This document shows, piece after piece, positions 61,447 to 64,000 of a stretch of 64,000 nt of DNA (position 1 is its first letter; each line of letters begins with the position of its first letter). The stretch is from Aradus depressus (Eukaryota; Arthropoda; Insecta; Hemiptera; Aradidae). Under the pieces are notes generated by a model. The model was given only the letters and a program-made list of their open reading frames with translations, was not told the origin of the DNA and did no database searches. The position numbers and the translations under genes are program-made. Where the stretch lies: contig OY759224.1 in the NCBI GenBank assembly GCA_963662175.1, forward strand, positions 19,725,489-19,789,488, written 5' to 3'.

Positions 61447-61601
61447 AAGCCTTAGATTCTTATCCTGGATGTAAAAAAACCTTGAGCATGTCGTCCTTCG
61501 GATGATTCATTAAACTCCCATAATAGTCGGGCTAATGTCCACCAGAGCGACGAAAGACCTCAAAGTTAAAGCCAGGGCATGAGTCACAATAACTAACTAT
61601 A
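61447..61601 (+). repeat. S1 SINE, plus, decayed
   Basis: CCTTGAGCATGTCGTCCTTC, GGGCTAATGTCCACCAGAGC and GCATGAGTCACAATAACTAA; head missing. Confidence 0.65.
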
Positions 61602-61639
61602 TGGGGAGAGAGCTTCTTTTATTTGGTGTTTTCAAGAGT

Positions 61640-61900
61640 TAAGCCCACCGCATACGATCCGGCCTGCCTGACAGTTTGACCTAAACAGTCCGCCTGATGT
61701 CAGGCCGCTGGATTACGGAAGACTTCCCACACGTTCAGGCAAACTCGTCAGTTCTCGACGACAGTCTTCAAGATGGATGAGGATGAAAACGTGCTCGCGG
61801 TTCTTGGTTTAGTGGTTGCTTTAAACCAGAGGCGTAAAAAAACTAAAATTAATAATATCTGGTGTAAGGTGTGGCTAAAAAAATCGGTCAAATGCAAACT
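61640..61900 (+). pseudogene. PIF/Harbinger 5' end with transposase start
   Basis: A GC-richer segment (GCCCACCGCATACGATCCGG) precedes the frame MDEDENVLAVLGLVVALNQR then RKKTKINNIWCKVWLKKS. Harbinger nucleases start with an acidic stretch, an alanine/leucine-rich helix, and RR(K/R)...(W)V..W...R. Coding is lost after about 61890. Confidence 0.5.
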
Positions 61901-63370
61901 ATACTTACACAATTAGTGATTCGCGCCATCAGCCCCCACTTACATTATTAATAGTTAAACCAATGGTTCAGCAGTTGTAAGGAAATAAACAATTGAATTG
62001 ATATCGCTAGAATTTTTCAATCTGATAATTTTGGCTCAATCTACATCTAGTTCTCTATGTTCATGATTTTTTTTCAGAGTTTTCTGAGCGATTCTTTTGG
62101 TGATAAGGATGGGGGAAGTAATTTTTAAGTGTTTTCCCAGAAAAATGTTTTATTCGGCCACCACACTATCTCTGTGCTAAATTTCAAGTTTTTACTTCAA
62201 ATAGTTTCAAGAGAAAATTGCCTGTGACAGTCGGACACCGAAGTGATTCCAAAAGTTTTCCGTTTTGCTAATTTACTTCAGTGATTGAGTGGTTACTTTT
62301 ACTATCGTATAGTGACTGGAGTTAGTGGCCATGTAAAATGATTTTTTGTAAAATTTAAATAATTGGCTCTGGTTTGAACTAGAATCCCTATCCTTTCCCC
62401 TGACGCGAATCAAATAACACATGAAGTTATGAACGTCTAAATGAACAGTTTCGATCATTGTATAGAATAGATTCAAAATGAACCCACAAATATTTCGACA
62501 AACGAAAAATGCTTAGTATAAACTATCAAAAAGTCACCACGCTACTCTCAACTTTTTGAAAATTTCAATCTAGCTCACCATTATAACTTCTTTTTTTTCA
62601 AGTAGGTGTCTATAAAATAACATCCAATTCCTCCACAATTTAAATTGTACATCCATTAAATACCTTTAAACATTTTTGGCTTGAACCCGTACTTCTTATT
62701 TTCATAATAACGTTAATAACTGCAAATTAATTTAAAAAAATACATATAGCACCTGATGCTAACTTAAATCGATCCTTCAAAGGAACTATCAAATGTGCTA
62801 TATTAGTCAATTTTATAAATAAATGTCAATTTAACATTATTATTCTTTACTCTTTCCTTATAAATAAAAAAGTTATTGAGAAAAAAATTTGCACGTAAGC
62901 AAAATTGCTTACTATTACTTTATTACCTATGTTCGTTCATATTTACCATATTAAATAAATTAAAATAAGATTAAACAATTGAACTTGGCAATTTATACAT
63001 AATAGTACCAATAATTAACAATGTAATTAACATTAAGGAACATATAATAATCACATAAATACAATAAATATAGGCCAATTTTTAGATCAAATAATCGAAA
63101 TATTTATTTAATTGTTCTCTCATTTGTTTATGTGATTTTTGTTCATTCCATGAATTATTGAATTTTCTGCGTTGAAAATAATAATAAATTATTTATATGT
63201 ATGTACATCTTTGTTTTAGACTTATAAACAAATATATTACTTACAAAAATATTTAAGAGAGAGAAGAAATACTAAGAATTGATTCAAATTGTATGTGAAT
63301 TGTTAGACAATAATAATAATAATAATTGTGTTACAAATTACTAAGAATGTTCATATTACTGTGAACTAAT
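61901..63370. other. AT-rich intergenic DNA, no feature seen
   Basis: A 67-codon minus frame at 62273-62476 shows no family. A short (AAT)n run lies near 63310. Confidence 0.3.
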
Positions 63371-63424
63371 AATAAGCCCTCTCCTAATCCTCTATTTTTT
63401 TGGTCAATTTGGCTGAAAATCAAT

Positions 63425-63610
63425 GCAAGCAATACCAACTCTTCAAATGGTCCGAAACAAATGCCTTAGATTGGTTGGTAGCTACTCGAGGGAAACCTCC
63501 ATCCTCCAAATCCATGAAGACCTAAATGTTGAGCTCCTACTGGACTACGTAATAAATTCAGTGAAAACTTTCTACTTAAGTGTGACACAAATCGAAACGT
63601 TTTGGTAAAG
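63425..63610 (+). pseudogene. Jockey-like LINE fragment, plus
   Basis: The frame reads AIPTLQMVRNKCLRLVGSYS then IHEDLNVELLLDYV. It matches the (L)Q..QNKCLR.......IH.DL.(V/I).....Y pattern of LINE C-termini. Confidence 0.6.
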
Positions 63611-63689
63611 AAAATAGGGAAAACTCAGGGAGGGAAACACAAAAATATCCGTTCACGATTTAAAATTATAATCTCTGTTTTTGAATGTT

Positions 63690-64000
63690 TTTTCGATTAA
63701 GGGGTTTGTCTACCTGGGCTCATATATAGACTGGGCCAATGATGTGGGCGCAGAGGTGAGCCGGCGGATACTGGCGGCCAGCCGGAGTTACTATGGCCTC
63801 TAGTCACAATTTAAATCCCGACTGCTCCCCAGGGACACGAAGGCAGCATGCTGTACAAGACGCTTGTGAGGCCAGTGCTGACATACGGCTCGGAGACGTG
63901 GATCTAGATAGGCGTCTTGACATCTTCGAGAGGAGTATACTCCGCAGGATCTTCGGCCCCACCCAGGAGGAGGGCGTCTGGCGCATCCGATACAACCAGG
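63690..64000 (+). pseudogene. Second LINE reverse transcriptase fragment running off the window
   Basis: It is GC-rich compared with its surroundings. Pieces in changing frames read FVYLGSYID, NDVGAEVSRRILAASRSYYG, RDTKAACCT.., then LDIFERSILRRIFGPTQEEG followed by VWRIRYNQ. This is the (F)(T)YLGS.....(D)....EV..RI..A...(Y)..L block and the FER..LR.I(Y/F)GP....G.WR.RYN ending of RTE/BovB-type or related LINEs. A stop and frameshifts show decay. Its base composition suggests a younger or transferred element. Confidence 0.65.

Overview
The window is AT-rich DNA from an arthropod, most likely an insect. Short spliced exons sit among dense transposable elements of typical insect kinds: Jockey-like LINEs, PIF/Harbinger, hAT, pogo/Tigger, BEL/Pao, Penelope-like elements, Helitrons and tRNA-derived SINEs. 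One SINE family ends in the insect-type telomere pentamer TTAGG/CCTAA. Nothing in the sequence names the species.

Four host gene models are supported by joining exons across GT..AG introns with matching phases. (1) Positions 9-76 (+) look like the last exon of a gene that starts before the window. (2) Positions 2591-4144 (-) hold a complete three-exon MADF/BESS-type regulator of 263 residues. (3) Positions 14348-47927 (+) hold nine exons of a CaM-kinase-like protein, 308 residues visible with the N-terminus not found. Its beta-3 lysine, catalytic-loop Lys/Asn and DFG glycine are all replaced, so it reads as a pseudokinase that keeps a calmodulin-binding-like tail. (4) Positions 50619-56642 (+) hold a complete six-exon gene for a 279-residue CENP-L-like kinetochore protein.

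Layout: 0.5-14 kb holds the MADF gene, SINEs, LINE debris and a modular repeat called R3 here. The first visible intron of the pseudokinase gene (14.4-33.8 kb) carries three Helitron-type elements. These contain about 50 copies of a G-rich unit of about 142 bp and long arrays of 31/63-bp hairpin-plus-CTAG units. The other introns (34-47.8 kb) hold nested insertions: a Jockey in a Tigger in R3, a complete hAT with a spliced BED finger, and a terminal-inverted-repeat element carrying a broken BEL/Pao ORF. In 48-57 kb the CENP-L-like gene has one exon lying between two inverted Penelope-derived arms. From 57 to 64 kb there is mostly AT-rich intergenic DNA with R3, LINE and Harbinger remnants.

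The genes do not form an operon or an obvious pathway. The main unusual signals are the pseudokinase, the repeat-built 19-kb intron, the telomere-like SINE tail, and the exon bracketed by inverted repeats with hammerhead-like motifs. All calls come from reading motifs, terminal repeats and splice sites by eye; no database search was possible.
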